From NCBI GenBank assembly GCA_964528445.1, contig CAZGSL010000014.1:1-54601 (forward strand): 54,601 nucleotides of DNA, read 5' to 3'. Under the pieces are notes generated by a model. It ran no database searches and was not told the origin of the DNA. It was given only the letters and a program-made list of their open reading frames with translations. The number at the start of each line of letters is the position of its first letter. Positions within the stretch are counted from its first letter, which is position 1. This DNA is from JAXHMM01 sp964528445 (GTDB taxonomy: Bacteria; Bacteroidota; Rhodothermia; Balneolales; Balneolaceae). Of the stretch, positions 6,771 through 16,361 are shown in pieces. Both the position numbers and the translations under genes were made by a program.

Positions 6771-7934
6771 ATGAGCCCGAACCCAACCTGGATGGATGAA
6801 ATCGTGAGCCTTCGGCACCGTCTGCACCGCCTGGCCGAACCGTCCGGGGAGGAGCGGCGGACCGCCTCCGCGGTAAAGGAATTTATCTCCGAGTCCGATC
6901 CGGACCGGCTGCTGTATGGAATCGGGGGCCAGGGACTGCTGGCAACCTTCGAGAGCGGCCGGCACGGACCCGAGACCTTGGTACGTGCGGAACTTGACGC
7001 GCTGCCCATCGACGAGCAGTTGTCCCTGGAGTACGGCTCGCAGATGGAGGGAACAAGTCACAAGTGCGGGCACGACGGACACATGGCCATCGTCTGCGGC
7101 CTCTCGCGCCATCTCGGGGAACATCCGCCCCGTCGCGGGAAGGTCCACCTGCTCTTTCAGCCCGCCGAAGAGACCGGGGAGGGTGCCCGCGCCATGCTGG
7201 ATTCATCCGAGCTGGAAGGCCTCTCGCCGGATCGCGTCTATGCGCTTCACAATCTGCCCGGCTATGAGCAGAACCGCGTGGTAGTCAGGCAAGGTGTTTT
7301 TGCCGCGGGATCCACGGGCATCATCGCCCGCTTCCGGGGCGGCACCTCCCATGCCGCCCATCCCGAACAGGGGCGGAGCCCGGCCCTGGCTATGGCCCAG
7401 TACATTACTTCACTGTCGGCCATTCCCCAGTTTTATGCCTCACTGGACGAGTCGGCCAAGGTTACGGTCGTCCGCGCGGAGCTTGGAGAACGTGCGTTCG
7501 GCACCTCTCCGGGCGAGGCGGCGGTCATGGCTACGCTCCGGGCCTACGGGAGCGGCGTGCTGGACCGAATGCTGGAGCGTGCCCGTGCGATCGGCGGGGG
7601 ACTTGCCCGGACCTACGGCCTGGAGCTGGCGATCGAAGAGACCGAACCTTTTCCGGTTACCCGAAACGATCCGGAAGCGGTGGAGCGCGTGATCGCGGCC
7701 GCGGGAGAGATAGGACTCGATCTGCTGGAGAAGGAGTCTCCCTTCGGCTGGTCGGAGGATTTCGGGCATTTCACGGCGGAATACCCGGGGGCGCTTTTCG
7801 GGCTGGGCAGCGGCACCGGCCATCCCCCTCTCCACGACGGCGGCTACGATTTTCCCGACGAAATCCTGGAGACGGGAATAACGCTGTTCGCCCGAATCAT
7901 CGAGGATATTCACCAAAAAATGAAAGAGGAATGA
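6771..7934 (+). CDS. M20D-family amidohydrolase / aminoacylase
   Basis: A 387-residue zinc-dependent hydrolase of the N-acyl-amino-acid amidohydrolase/carboxypeptidase type. Metal-binding motifs are CGHDGHM (99-105), PAEETGEGA (131-139) and ALHNLPG (158-164). The inserted dimerisation domain begins near GGTSHAAHPEQGRSP, and the last ligand lies in the C-terminal segment FGWSEDFGHF. The start used is the ATG at 6771, 22 bases after the M23 stop; the frame is open further upstream but that part is antisense-like noise over the M23 gene. Likely reaction: release of free amino acids from N-acyl or peptide-like amides. It overlaps the next gene by ATGA, so translational coupling with the alanine racemase is likely. 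Confidence 0.87.
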   Translation: MSPNPTWMDEIVSLRHRLHRLAEPSGEERRTASAVKEFISESDPDRLLYGIGGQGLLATFESGRHGPETLVRAELDALPIDEQLSLEYGSQMEGTSHKCGHDGHMAIVCGLSRHLGEHPPRRGKVHLLFQPAEETGEGARAMLDSSELEGLSPDRVYALHNLPGYEQNRVVVRQGVFAAGSTGIIARFRGGTSHAAHPEQGRSPALAMAQYITSLSAIPQFYASLDESAKVTVVRAELGERAFGTSPGEAAVMATLRAYGSGVLDRMLERARAIGGGLARTYGLELAIEETEPFPVTRNDPEAVERVIAAAGEIGLDLLEKESPFGWSEDFGHFTAEYPGALFGLGSGTGHPPLHDGGYDFPDEILETGITLFARIIEDIHQKMKEE

Positions 7935-9109
7935 GACCGCCCACCTACCTGGAACTGGACCGCGAGAAGTACCGCCGGAACATTCGCTTCCTGAAGGAGC
8001 ACATGACGGGGGACCCGGTTTTCTGTTCGGTGATCAAGGGCAACGCCTACGGCCACGGCATCCGGGAATTTGTCCCGATGGCCGAAGCGTGCGGGGTGGA
8101 ATACTTCGCGGTGTTCAGCGATTTCGAGGCGCGCGCGGCGCTGGAGGCGAAAAGGAACTCCGAAACCGAGATCATGATTATGGGAATGATCAGCGAGGAG
8201 AACCTGGAGTGGGCCATACGAAACGGGGTTTCCTTTTTCGTGTTTGAGACCGACCGGCTTCGCAAGGGACTCTCCGCCGCCCGGAAGGTTGGCCGACCGG
8301 CCCGGATTCACCTGCACCTGGAGACGGGGATGAACCGGCTCGGAATGGATGAGGAGGAGCTTCCCGAAGCGGTGACACTGATCCGGGAGAATGCCGACCA
8401 GATGGTGCTGGAGGGAATTTCAACGCATTATGCCGGGGCGGAAAGCGTGAGCAACCACGTGAGGGTGACCCGGCAGATAAGCAAGTTCAAGGAGCTGTGC
8501 CGCCGGCTGAAGGGGGAGGGATTGCATCCCGAATACCTGCACAGCGCCTGCTCGGCGGCTGCGCTCAACTACCCGGAAACGGAGGGCGACCTGGTCCGTA
8601 TCGGCATCGCCCAGTACGGATTCTGGCCCAACCGGGAGACCTACATGAATTTTCTGAAGAATCGCACCGATATCGACCAGGAGCACCGGGATCCGCTGCA
8701 GCGGATCCTGAGCTGGAAAAGCCGGGTCATGAGCACCAAACCGGTGGAGGCGGGAGAGTTTGTCGGCTACGGAAACACCTACCTTACCGCCAGGGACCAG
8801 GTCATCGCGACGGTCCCGATTGGCTACTCTCACGGGTTCGGGCGCAACCTGACCAACACGGGACGCGTGCTCATCAACGGGAAACGGGCCCCGGTGGCGG
8901 GACTGGTGAACATGAACATGCTGACAGTGGACGTCACCGATATACCGGGGGTAACGAAGGGGGATGAAGTGGTGATCATCGGCCGGCAGGAAGAGATCGA
9001 GATGACGGTGGCCTCGTTCAGCGAGATGACCAACAACATGAATTACGAGGTGCTGGTCCGTCTTCCCTCCTCCATTCCCCGCATTGTGGTGGGAGATCCC
9101 GGGCCCTAG
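7931..9109 (+). CDS. Alanine racemase-like enzyme (second copy, non-canonical)
   Basis: A 392-residue fold-type III PLP racemase. The PLP Lys is K36 in SVIKGNAYGHG, and the C-terminal domain has the Alr catalytic-tyrosine motif in EFVGYGNTYLT. Other family landmarks are HLHLETGMNRLGM, GISTHYAGAES, DLVRIGIAQYGFWP and VPIGYSHGFGR. It is about 30 residues longer than the canonical Alr encoded at 31039, with an insertion around FLKNRTDIDQEHRDPL. It overlaps the amidohydrolase stop by ATGA and ends in a stop shared with the convergent gene. Because a compact Alr exists elsewhere in the window, this copy may have a catabolic or broad-specificity role in the symporter-amidohydrolase module rather than serving cell-wall synthesis. 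Confidence 0.87.
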   Translation: MRPPTYLELDREKYRRNIRFLKEHMTGDPVFCSVIKGNAYGHGIREFVPMAEACGVEYFAVFSDFEARAALEAKRNSETEIMIMGMISEENLEWAIRNGVSFFVFETDRLRKGLSAARKVGRPARIHLHLETGMNRLGMDEEELPEAVTLIRENADQMVLEGISTHYAGAESVSNHVRVTRQISKFKELCRRLKGEGLHPEYLHSACSAAALNYPETEGDLVRIGIAQYGFWPNRETYMNFLKNRTDIDQEHRDPLQRILSWKSRVMSTKPVEAGEFVGYGNTYLTARDQVIATVPIGYSHGFGRNLTNTGRVLINGKRAPVAGLVNMNMLTVDVTDIPGVTKGDEVVIIGRQEEIEMTVASFSEMTNNMNYEVLVRLPSSIPRIVVGDPGP

Positions 9110-10566
9110 ATGCTGCGGGTGAGGATGCTGCCGCTCAGCCAGCGCTGAATCTGCCGGTACTGTATATCGTACAGGTTCCGGTTTCGCTGCAGCAGGTAGT
9201 TGTTGAAGGAGTGGAGCTCCGAGCGTACCTGGGGCTGACGGAAAGTGAAATTGTATTCCGGATCGTTGCGGTTGTGAGAATACGACCACGTCCGCTGGTT
9301 AAAGTACTCGTCAACGTACCACGGCGGACCAAACAGGATGTAGATCATGCCCCGGTCGGTTTTCCAGCCCTCCTTGAAGTTGGAGAATTTTTTATTGGCC
9401 TGTTCCACCCGCTCGTAATACATGCGGATGACGCTTCGCGCCCGGTTCGGGTTCTGGATGTTCTGCAGCCAGAAACGGTCGACGTACTGTTTCAGGGAGT
9501 CGGGGTCCTGAGTGGCGATCATCTCCTCGTACTCCCTGTCGTCCATCAGGTAGGCGAGCGGGCGGGCAAGCTCCCGGGGCGTCTGGATTGCGGGGTAGTT
9601 TTCGCTTTTGATGCTGTAGCTGCGACCCTTGAAGGTCTCCCCTTCGGCTACTTCCACGCCTTCAAACTCTGTTCCCTCACCGCTTTCCCCTGCCAGGGTA
9701 CGTACCTCGAACCGGTAATTGCCGCGGGGCTGCCGCTCGAACGCGAACTCGATGAAGACGCTGCCCGGCTGCGAGAGGCGGCGCTCGGTGGTCTGCAACA
9801 CGCTCGTCTCGTCGTAGTCAATGCCTTTGTGCTGGATGGAGGAGGAGCCGTAGTTGGGGCTGTACATGTCGCGTGCCACGCTCGTGTCCGATTCGAACCG
9901 AACCAGGCGGCTCTCGATGACCATGGGATCCTCAGATTTGTTGTTGGTCACCTGGAAAACAAACTTGAGGGAGTCCACCTTGCCGGGGATATCGTAGGTG
10001 GTGGCAGGGGTCCATTCCGGTTCGGGAGAGTCGACATCCTTGATCTGGAGCTGGATGTTGGTCAGGTTGGTGACGTTGTTTTCGGGATCCGGGATAAAAG
10101 TGTCGATGGTTCGGGTGGTCCGGTTTCGCGAGCTCCCGTCGGTCACTGTCAGTTCCACGTGGTAATGGCCCGGCTCCACCTCGAACCGTCGGTCGAACGT
10201 ATAGAGTTCCTGGCTGTGGACGATGTTGGTGTCGCGTTCTGCAACGTTTGCGGGATAGCTTTCGGAGACCACCGTCTCCCCCTCCTCGTCCTGCCGGTAG
10301 ATCCGCACCGAGGTGTTGAAGTCGGCCCGGAACTGCGATCCCTGCTGCTCGTAGATCAGGCTCCCCTTGACGATGTCGGCGGTAACATGGATGACCGGCG
10401 TATTTTCCTCGTTGAGCAGTCCGATGGCGTTCAGGCGTACCTCCGGGTACCCCTCGCGGTACTGAAAATTGGATCCCCGCTCGATGTCGGGATTTTGCGA
10501 GGGCACACATCCGGTGAACATCCCCGCCAGGAAAACGACGGCCGAAATAAAAATTGTCCGATTCAT
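9106..10566 (-). CDS. GWxTD-domain lipoprotein
   Basis: A lipoprotein of about 486 residues. The chosen ATG at 10566 gives the signal peptide MNRTIFISAVVFLAGMFTGC, with a Cys lipobox; an upstream in-frame ATG adds 16 unlikely residues. The middle is beta-rich, with repeats of strand-like segments. The C-terminal third holds the defining GWxTD motif in NFKEGWKTDRGMIYILFGPP, followed by a Tyr/Trp-rich tail with NFTFRQPQ. GWxTD proteins are common in Rhodothermota and relatives and have no established function. It is divergent from a second GWxTD gene at 10734, and its last codon overlaps the stop of the alanine racemase on the other strand. Confidence 0.85.
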   Translation of the reverse strand: MNRTIFISAVVFLAGMFTGCVPSQNPDIERGSNFQYREGYPEVRLNAIGLLNEENTPVIHVTADIVKGSLIYEQQGSQFRADFNTSVRIYRQDEEGETVVSESYPANVAERDTNIVHSQELYTFDRRFEVEPGHYHVELTVTDGSSRNRTTRTIDTFIPDPENNVTNLTNIQLQIKDVDSPEPEWTPATTYDIPGKVDSLKFVFQVTNNKSEDPMVIESRLVRFESDTSVARDMYSPNYGSSSIQHKGIDYDETSVLQTTERRLSQPGSVFIEFAFERQPRGNYRFEVRTLAGESGEGTEFEGVEVAEGETFKGRSYSIKSENYPAIQTPRELARPLAYLMDDREYEEMIATQDPDSLKQYVDRFWLQNIQNPNRARSVIRMYYERVEQANKKFSNFKEGWKTDRGMIYILFGPPWYVDEYFNQRTWSYSHNRNDPEYNFTFRQPQVRSELHSFNNYLLQRNRNLYDIQYRQIQRWLSGSILTRSI

Positions 10567-10733
10567 AGGCGGTTCCCAGAAGTCATAAGATGGAGTCATA
10601 AAATTCTTACCCATCGGGTAACGTTTGCATACCGGAGGTTATTCCGTGAGGCGATAACGTATTTTGAATTATAGTAAATATAAGTATCTTTTTTAATGTA
10701 TCCGGAAACACCGTAATCCCGGAGGCCAGTACC

Positions 10734-12884
10734 ATGAAGCGTATTGGATCTCATCTTTGCTCTGCTTTAATTTCCCGTGGAACCGCATTGTGCGTCCTGC
10801 CCATGCTTCTCTTCGGCCTTTCCCTGACGGACACGGGTCCCGTCCCGGACGATACGGACGACAGCCCGAAGTATTACAGGCAGGGTATGGCGGAGCTTGA
10901 AAAAGGCAACTACCGGGAAGCCATCTCCATCTGGGAGAAAGCCAGGGAGGAGCAGTCGGAACCCAGTTTCCGGATCGGTCAGCGCGCCGTTTCGGTGGCG
11001 GCGAAGCACGACCTGGAGGAGAAATACCGGAAGGCGTCGGAGCTTTACCAGTGGGGGCTGAGCGACACCTCGATTACGGAGGATCGGGAGGAGGTATTGA
11101 AGGAGCTGGAATACATGCGGCCCCTGCTGGGATTAAGCAGCTTCAGCGATTACAAGGACCGTGTTGAAGAGGGGGACGCCTCCGTATTGAAGGAGATCCG
11201 GAGCTACTGGGAAAAAACGGATCCCACCCCGCTCACCGATTATAACGAGCGGCTCATCGAGCATTGGGACCGCATCGCCTACAGCCGGGAAAACTACGCC
11301 ATCAAAAACGGGGAGGAGCTGGACGACCGGGCGGACATATACATAAGGTATGGATCGCCCTACTACGAGAAGGAGGGGCAGCTGGAATATAACTCCAGCA
11401 TCGTGAATAATTTGCTCACTGAGCGGTTCGGTTCCATGAGCAGGAGAGACAACCTTTCCAACCGGGAGATGGTCAGAATGGACCAGCGGTTCAACCTGGA
11501 GTCGTACGTGCGGCAGATGCACAGGCATTCGTTCTATGAAGTTTGGATCTACGAAAACCTGACCGACGACGAGGAGAGCACTATTTTCCTCTTTGGGACG
11601 AGCGACGGTTCCACCAAGTACAAGAAGATGAAGGCGATCGAGGATTTCATCCCGAACGACGCCTTCCGGAAATACTCCCCCGCTTCCAGCGACAGCTATA
11701 ACCTGCAGCAGGCGATGAGCGGTAACGGCTCCCAGGGACGCAATGCCCAGGACGGCGATGCGAGGGACATCTCGGACTACAACCAGGCCCTCTCCAACAG
11801 GGTACAGCCGCAGAACATCACACCGGCCCTCATTTTTCAGATCATGTACTACCAGCAGTTCGCGGCACTGGACCGTTTTTTCGGAGAGGCCTTCGATCGG
11901 ATGCAGAGGCGTTTTAACGATAACGGCCTCAAGATTTCCCCCAGTCTCGCCCGGCAGTTTCAGCACACCCATTCCGGCGAGTTGATCGAAATCGAACGGA
12001 GAGCACCAACAGAACAGTCCACCTACGCGTTTGAGCTTCCGCCCATGCCGATGGAAGTGCATTCCTACCGTTTTATCGACGAAAACAACGAGCCCTACCT
12101 GAAGATTTTCCTGGAGAGCAACCCTCGCGACGCCGGCTACTACGATCAGCTTACGTCCGACAACCGACTGAATCCGGCGGCCTGGAACAACTACCTGCTG
12201 GCGCAGGGCGTGGTGGTGCTTGACGAGGAGGGGAACGAGATTGAGGAGCGCCGCTCGAACGTCTCCCTCTCGCCCGACCGGATTACCGGGATCACCTCCG
12301 TGTTCGATGTGAAGAACACGGATTCGGGCTCCTCCCTGATCGCGGGAAGCCAGCTGGAAACCAAAGGCGGTACGGCCGACACCTCTTTTCACGAGGCCTC
12401 CTCCTTCGCGAGCGGCGTCAAGGCGGTGTCGCGAGAGGAGGTCACCCCGCCGGAATCCCTGACCGGCGACCGGCTCGCGCTTTCCGATATCCTTATCGGG
12501 TATGAATCGGAGGGTTCGGAGCCCCGCAACGATTTCGTCCCCTTCACGGTCAGTCACGACCGGGTGATCCCGGAGGGCGAAAATGTCTCTCTCTATTACG
12601 AGCTATACAACCTGGAGCGCTCAGCGGACGGAATATCGCGATTTACCTTCTCGTATGAGATTACCGCCCGCAGAAAGGGTCTGGCGGGTATTTTTGGCAG
12701 GAAGGAGGAAGGGGTGAATATCACGCTCAACAACGAGTCGGAAACCTCCACGCACCGACAGGTGCTGGAGATCGTGACCTCTTCCTTCAAGCCGGGTGAG
12801 TACGAGCTCTCCATAAATATCGAGGATCAGCTTTCCGGCCGGACCCTGAGCCGGGACCTGGAGCTGAGGATCGGCGAAAAATAG
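10734..12884 (+). CDS. Large GWxTD-type protein with N-terminal TPR region
   Basis: A 716-residue exported protein. A signal-like hydrophobic segment (about residues 13-32, ALCVLPMLLFGLSL) is followed by a TPR-like pair (YRQGMAELEKGNYREAISIWEKA, near 48-70). The GWxTD-family core lies around residues 190-330: LDDRADIYIRYGSP takes the place of the motif's downstream strand, followed by YEVWIYENL and STIFLFGTSDG. Residues 330-710 are beta-rich, and LGSSL-type lipobox residues are absent. The GW-x-TD residues themselves are not obvious here, so it is a divergent member. It faces the smaller GWxTD lipoprotein across about 170 bases and precedes the susC gene. The two are probably a pair of envelope proteins. 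Function unknown. Confidence 0.75.
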   Translation: MKRIGSHLCSALISRGTALCVLPMLLFGLSLTDTGPVPDDTDDSPKYYRQGMAELEKGNYREAISIWEKAREEQSEPSFRIGQRAVSVAAKHDLEEKYRKASELYQWGLSDTSITEDREEVLKELEYMRPLLGLSSFSDYKDRVEEGDASVLKEIRSYWEKTDPTPLTDYNERLIEHWDRIAYSRENYAIKNGEELDDRADIYIRYGSPYYEKEGQLEYNSSIVNNLLTERFGSMSRRDNLSNREMVRMDQRFNLESYVRQMHRHSFYEVWIYENLTDDEESTIFLFGTSDGSTKYKKMKAIEDFIPNDAFRKYSPASSDSYNLQQAMSGNGSQGRNAQDGDARDISDYNQALSNRVQPQNITPALIFQIMYYQQFAALDRFFGEAFDRMQRRFNDNGLKISPSLARQFQHTHSGELIEIERRAPTEQSTYAFELPPMPMEVHSYRFIDENNEPYLKIFLESNPRDAGYYDQLTSDNRLNPAAWNNYLLAQGVVVLDEEGNEIEERRSNVSLSPDRITGITSVFDVKNTDSGSSLIAGSQLETKGGTADTSFHEASSFASGVKAVSREEVTPPESLTGDRLALSDILIGYESEGSEPRNDFVPFTVSHDRVIPEGENVSLYYELYNLERSADGISRFTFSYEITARRKGLAGIFGRKEEGVNITLNNESETSTHRQVLEIVTSSFKPGEYELSINIEDQLSGRTLSRDLELRIGEK

Positions 12885-13128
12885 CTGTCCCGCCGGGAGG
12901 GAAGGGGAGGTGAATCGTACCGGCTTTTTGAGATTACCGTTAATTTTGGCTTAATTATGAAAAAGGAAGGGCAATCTGGCGGCCGGTAAGCCAGCGGCTG
13001 TTCACTCTTTTCCCAAGGCTATGTTTTGTTTTTTAAATAAACATTATGTACAATAAACAATAGGAGTCGGCTTCTGTTAGGTGAAGCCGGATCTTGGTTA
13101 ACTCAAATCACAACACAAGGTGACTATT

Positions 13129-14663
13129 ATGCTTAGAAAGTTACTATCTACCTTATTTATGGTAGCCCTGTTTGTGCCAATGACATTTGCGCAGAGCGGG
13201 AGTATTACCGGTAAGGTTACTAACGCCGAATCGGGCGAAGTCGTGCCCACCGCAAATGTCCTTCTGGTAGAAATTTCCAGGGGCGCCGCGTCGAATATCG
13301 AAGGTGTCTATTCCATAGAGGGTGTCCAGCCGGGCACCTATACGCTTCGAGTCACTTTTGTCGGCTATGAGGCTTACGAAGAGGAGATCACGATACAAGC
13401 CGGCCAGGAGCTGACTCATGACGTAGAGTTGCAACCCGGAGAGATCGGCCTGGACGAACTGGTGGTAACCGGTTACGGGGTCGAAACCCAGCGCGAGCTG
13501 ACGGGTTCCATCTCCAAGGTGAGCTCAGATGACTTCGAAGACGTACCTGTCCAGACCACCGCAGGCATCCTGCAGGGACGCGCTGCCGGTGTGCAGGTGA
13601 CCGCCTCCAGCGGACTCGCAGGAGCCGGATTTGAAGTCGATATCCGTGGAGACGGTTCCATCAACGCCGGAGACGATCCTCTCTATATTGTGGACGGGGT
13701 TCAAATCAGTTTTAACGACAACCCCAACGATCAGGACTCTCCGCTGAACAACATCAATCCCCAGGATATCGAGTCCATCGAGGTACTGAAGGATGCCGCC
13801 GCCGCCTCCATCTACGGAGCGCAGGCCTCCAACGGGGTAATTCTCATTACTACCAAACGAGGTCAGGAGGGCGATACCCAGATCAACGCTTCTGTTCAGG
13901 CAGGCGCGCGGGAGTACATCATGGAGACGGACTACATGAGTACTTCGCAGTGGATTGAATGGCAGCGTATTGCCCACCAAATTCACGGGGGAGACTACGA
14001 GCAGGCCATCCGCAGCAGGCTTCCCAGCTGGGGTCATTCAGCGGATACGCCTTTCGATGAACTGCCGAACACCGACTGGTTCGATTTCGTGACCCGCACA
14101 GGCAATTCCCAGACCTACGACCTGTCGATCAGCGGCGGCGATGAAGACACCCGTTTCTACATCTCCGGCGGATACCAGTATACCCAGAACCAGTCCGTTG
14201 CCAGCGATTATACACGGTATAACCTGAGGACGAACATCGACCATACGGTCAGTTCCAACCTCTCCACACGGGTTAACCTGAGTCTCTCCAATACCAAGAC
14301 TCAGGGCCTTACCGAGGACAATTTCTGGCTAAACGGTCATATTACGGGAGCTACTTTCCTCCTTCCAATCGGTTATCCGTATAACGAGGACGGAAGTTAC
14401 AATAGGAGCTTCCCCGGGTTCGGCATCCTGGTCAATCCGGCGGCCGTCAATCACGAGAGGAAGGATCTCAGGAGCAGCGTACAGATCGTGGGTGACATTT
14501 CCGCCACCTACAACTTTACCTCCTGGCTTAGTCTCCGTACGCAGTTCGGCATGGACTGGAGAAACGCCCGCGACTGGGGATATTCGAATATTTTATCCCG
14601 GCCCGACCTGGGCGGCTCCATGTTTGAAGGTGTCGGCACCAACGTCAACTTCACCACCAACAC
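13129..14663 (+). CDS. SusC/RagA-type TonB-linked outer membrane protein, N-terminal part (interrupted by assembly gap)
   Basis: The first part of a TonB-dependent outer-membrane transporter that would import a ligand handed over by the SusD-type lipoprotein. The signal peptide MLRKLLSTLFMVALFVPMTFAQ is followed by a carboxypeptidase-regulatory-like domain (GSITGKVTNAESGEVVPTAN, about 26-105). The plug domain follows, with LVVTGYGVETQRELTGS, GRAAGVQV and DDPLYIVDGVQI, and then barrel strands. The ATG at 13129 is preferred over the in-frame GTG at 13120 because AAGG lies 9 bases upstream. The 100 Ns at 14664 cut it. Identical 55-bp ends on both sides show that the two contigs overlap. Collapsing them joins this frame to 14764-16310 and gives one protein of about 1008 residues, normal for SusC. 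Confidence 0.92.
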
Positions 14664-14818
14664 NNNNNNNNNNNNNNNNNNNNNNNNNNNNNNNNNNNNN
14701 NNNNNNNNNNNNNNNNNNNNNNNNNNNNNNNNNNNNNNNNNNNNNNNNNNNNNNNNNNNNNNNTGGGCGGCTCCATGTTTGAAGGTGTCGGCACCAACGT
14801 CAACTTCACCACCAACAC
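14609..14818. other. Scaffold gap: 100 Ns between identical 55-bp contig ends
   Basis: Bases 14609-14663 and 14764-14818 are identical, and exactly 100 Ns (14664-14763) lie between them. This is what a scaffolder produces when two de Bruijn contigs share a k-mer end of 55 bases but are not merged. The displacement is 155 bases, which shifts the reading frame of susC artificially. Removing it restores one open frame. Confidence 0.93.
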
Positions 14819-16310
14819 GGTGCTGAACTTCCGTCAGACCTTTGACGAGGTTCACAACGTGTCGGGACTGCTCGGCAGTGAGTACCGTCGCGACTACAAC
14901 CGTGACGTGGGAGCCAGCGCACTGGGATTCTCCACGCCCCTTTTTGAGGTTCTGAGCGCCGGTGCGACCCCGAATAATGTCTCCGGCGGATACGAGGAAT
15001 TCCGCGTAGCGGGCTACTTCGGGAACTTAAAGTACAACTACGACCAGCGATATTTCCTGAACCTGACCGCGCGGTATGACGGCTCCTCCCGCTTCGGTTC
15101 CGAAAACCGCTGGGGCTTCTTCCCCTCCATCGGCGGTTCCTGGGCCGTCAGCGAAGAGGAATTCTTTGACCTCGACGCGGTGGAGAACCTGAAGCTGCGT
15201 GCCAGCTACGGCGTGACGGGCAACTCCCAGATTGGTAACTATGCCGCACTTGGGCTCTACGAACTGTCGGGCACCTACAGGGGCCAGACCGGACTGGAGC
15301 CCGACCAGCTGGCCAATACCATCCTGACGTGGGAGGAATCCCATGCTGTTAACCTGGGGCTCGACTACAACCTCTGGGCTGGACGGCTTACGGGTAGCAT
15401 CGATGTCTATCAGCGTGACAATACTCAGCTGTTGCTCGATACCCCGCTGCCCAGCAGCAGTAGCTTCAACGATATTACCCGGAACGTTGGACAGGTCCGC
15501 AATCAGGGAATCGAATTTTCATTTAATTCGGTGAACCTGGATATGGGCGACTTCGTCTGGAGTTCCAACTTCAATATTGCCTTGGTCGAGGATGAAATCA
15601 TCGAACTGACCGAGGGCGTTGAGACCCTCTTCCCGGGCAGTGCGACGCCGTTTGAAGTCGGACGTTCTCAGTCCTCCATGGACTTGGTGCGCTGGGCAGG
15701 TGTGAACCCGGCCGACGGTCGTCCCATGTGGTACGACGTGGACGGCAACATCACCTACCAGCCTGAAGAGCAGGACGAGGTGCCGTTCCATGAAGATTAC
15801 GCCCCCGACGTTACCGGTGGATTGGGCAACCGCTTCAGCTACCAGGGACTGACGCTGGATGTCTTCTTCCAGTATCAGTTCGGCGGTTTTGCCTCTCCCG
15901 ATCTCGTCTACTTTAACGCCATGACCGGCGCGGCCTCCGGAGGGAGCACACCCGTCGTCGAGATGCTGACCGAATCGTGGAAGGAACCCGGCGACATTAC
16001 CGAAATTCCCTCCCCGCTGCCGCTTGGTGTATCCGAGCACACGGATACGGACGGATGGGGTACGCTGAGTACCAACAGGTACTACAAGACGAACTTCATC
16101 CGCCTGAAGAACGCTACCTTGAGCTACAATCTGCCTACTTCCCTGGTTGACAGGTTAGATCTGGGCAATGTCCGTGTGTATGTGACGGGACTCAATCTGC
16201 TTACCTTCACCAGCTATCCCGGCTGGGATGCGGAAGCCCCCGGTCTCTCTCCCGAGGGCTCCACACCGGTAGCACGGCAGATTAACGGCGGTATTGAGGT
16301 GCAATTCTAG
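14764..16310 (+). CDS. SusC/RagA-type TonB-linked outer membrane protein, C-terminal part
   Basis: Continuation of the susC gene after the N gap. The barrel segments are typical: HNVSGLLGSEYRRDYN, FGNLKYNYDQRYFLNLTARYDGSSRFG, FFPSIGGSWAVSEE, LKLRASYGVTGNSQIGNY, GSIDVYQRDNTQLL, and the final strands YYKTNFIRLKNATLSYNLP and VRVYVTGLNLLTFT, ending in a Phe (GGIEVQF), as expected for insertion by the Bam machinery. The frame is open from within the duplicated 55 bases. A start at the ATG at 14775 would be an artefact of the gap. The susD-type gene follows 51 bases later. Confidence 0.92.
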
Positions 16311-16361
16311 CCCAATCTGTTGTACCAGAAATTATAATTGAACTGCAAAAGAGGTTACACT

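Noticed and set aside
4616..7009. A 797-codon open frame on the minus strand
   Set aside because: It lies antisense to the GNAT, racemase, M23 and part of the amidohydrolase genes, each with recognisable domains. GC-rich coding DNA commonly leaves such open antisense frames. The product shows no known domain.
12941..12948. TAATTTTG as the susC promoter box
   Set aside because: It matches the -7 consensus, but no TTG lies 19-21 bases upstream, and the distance to the start is about 180 bases.
14775..16310. Second, separate SusC-type gene starting at 14775
   Set aside because: It is the same gene as 13129-14663; the break and frame change come from the 100-N gap with duplicated ends.
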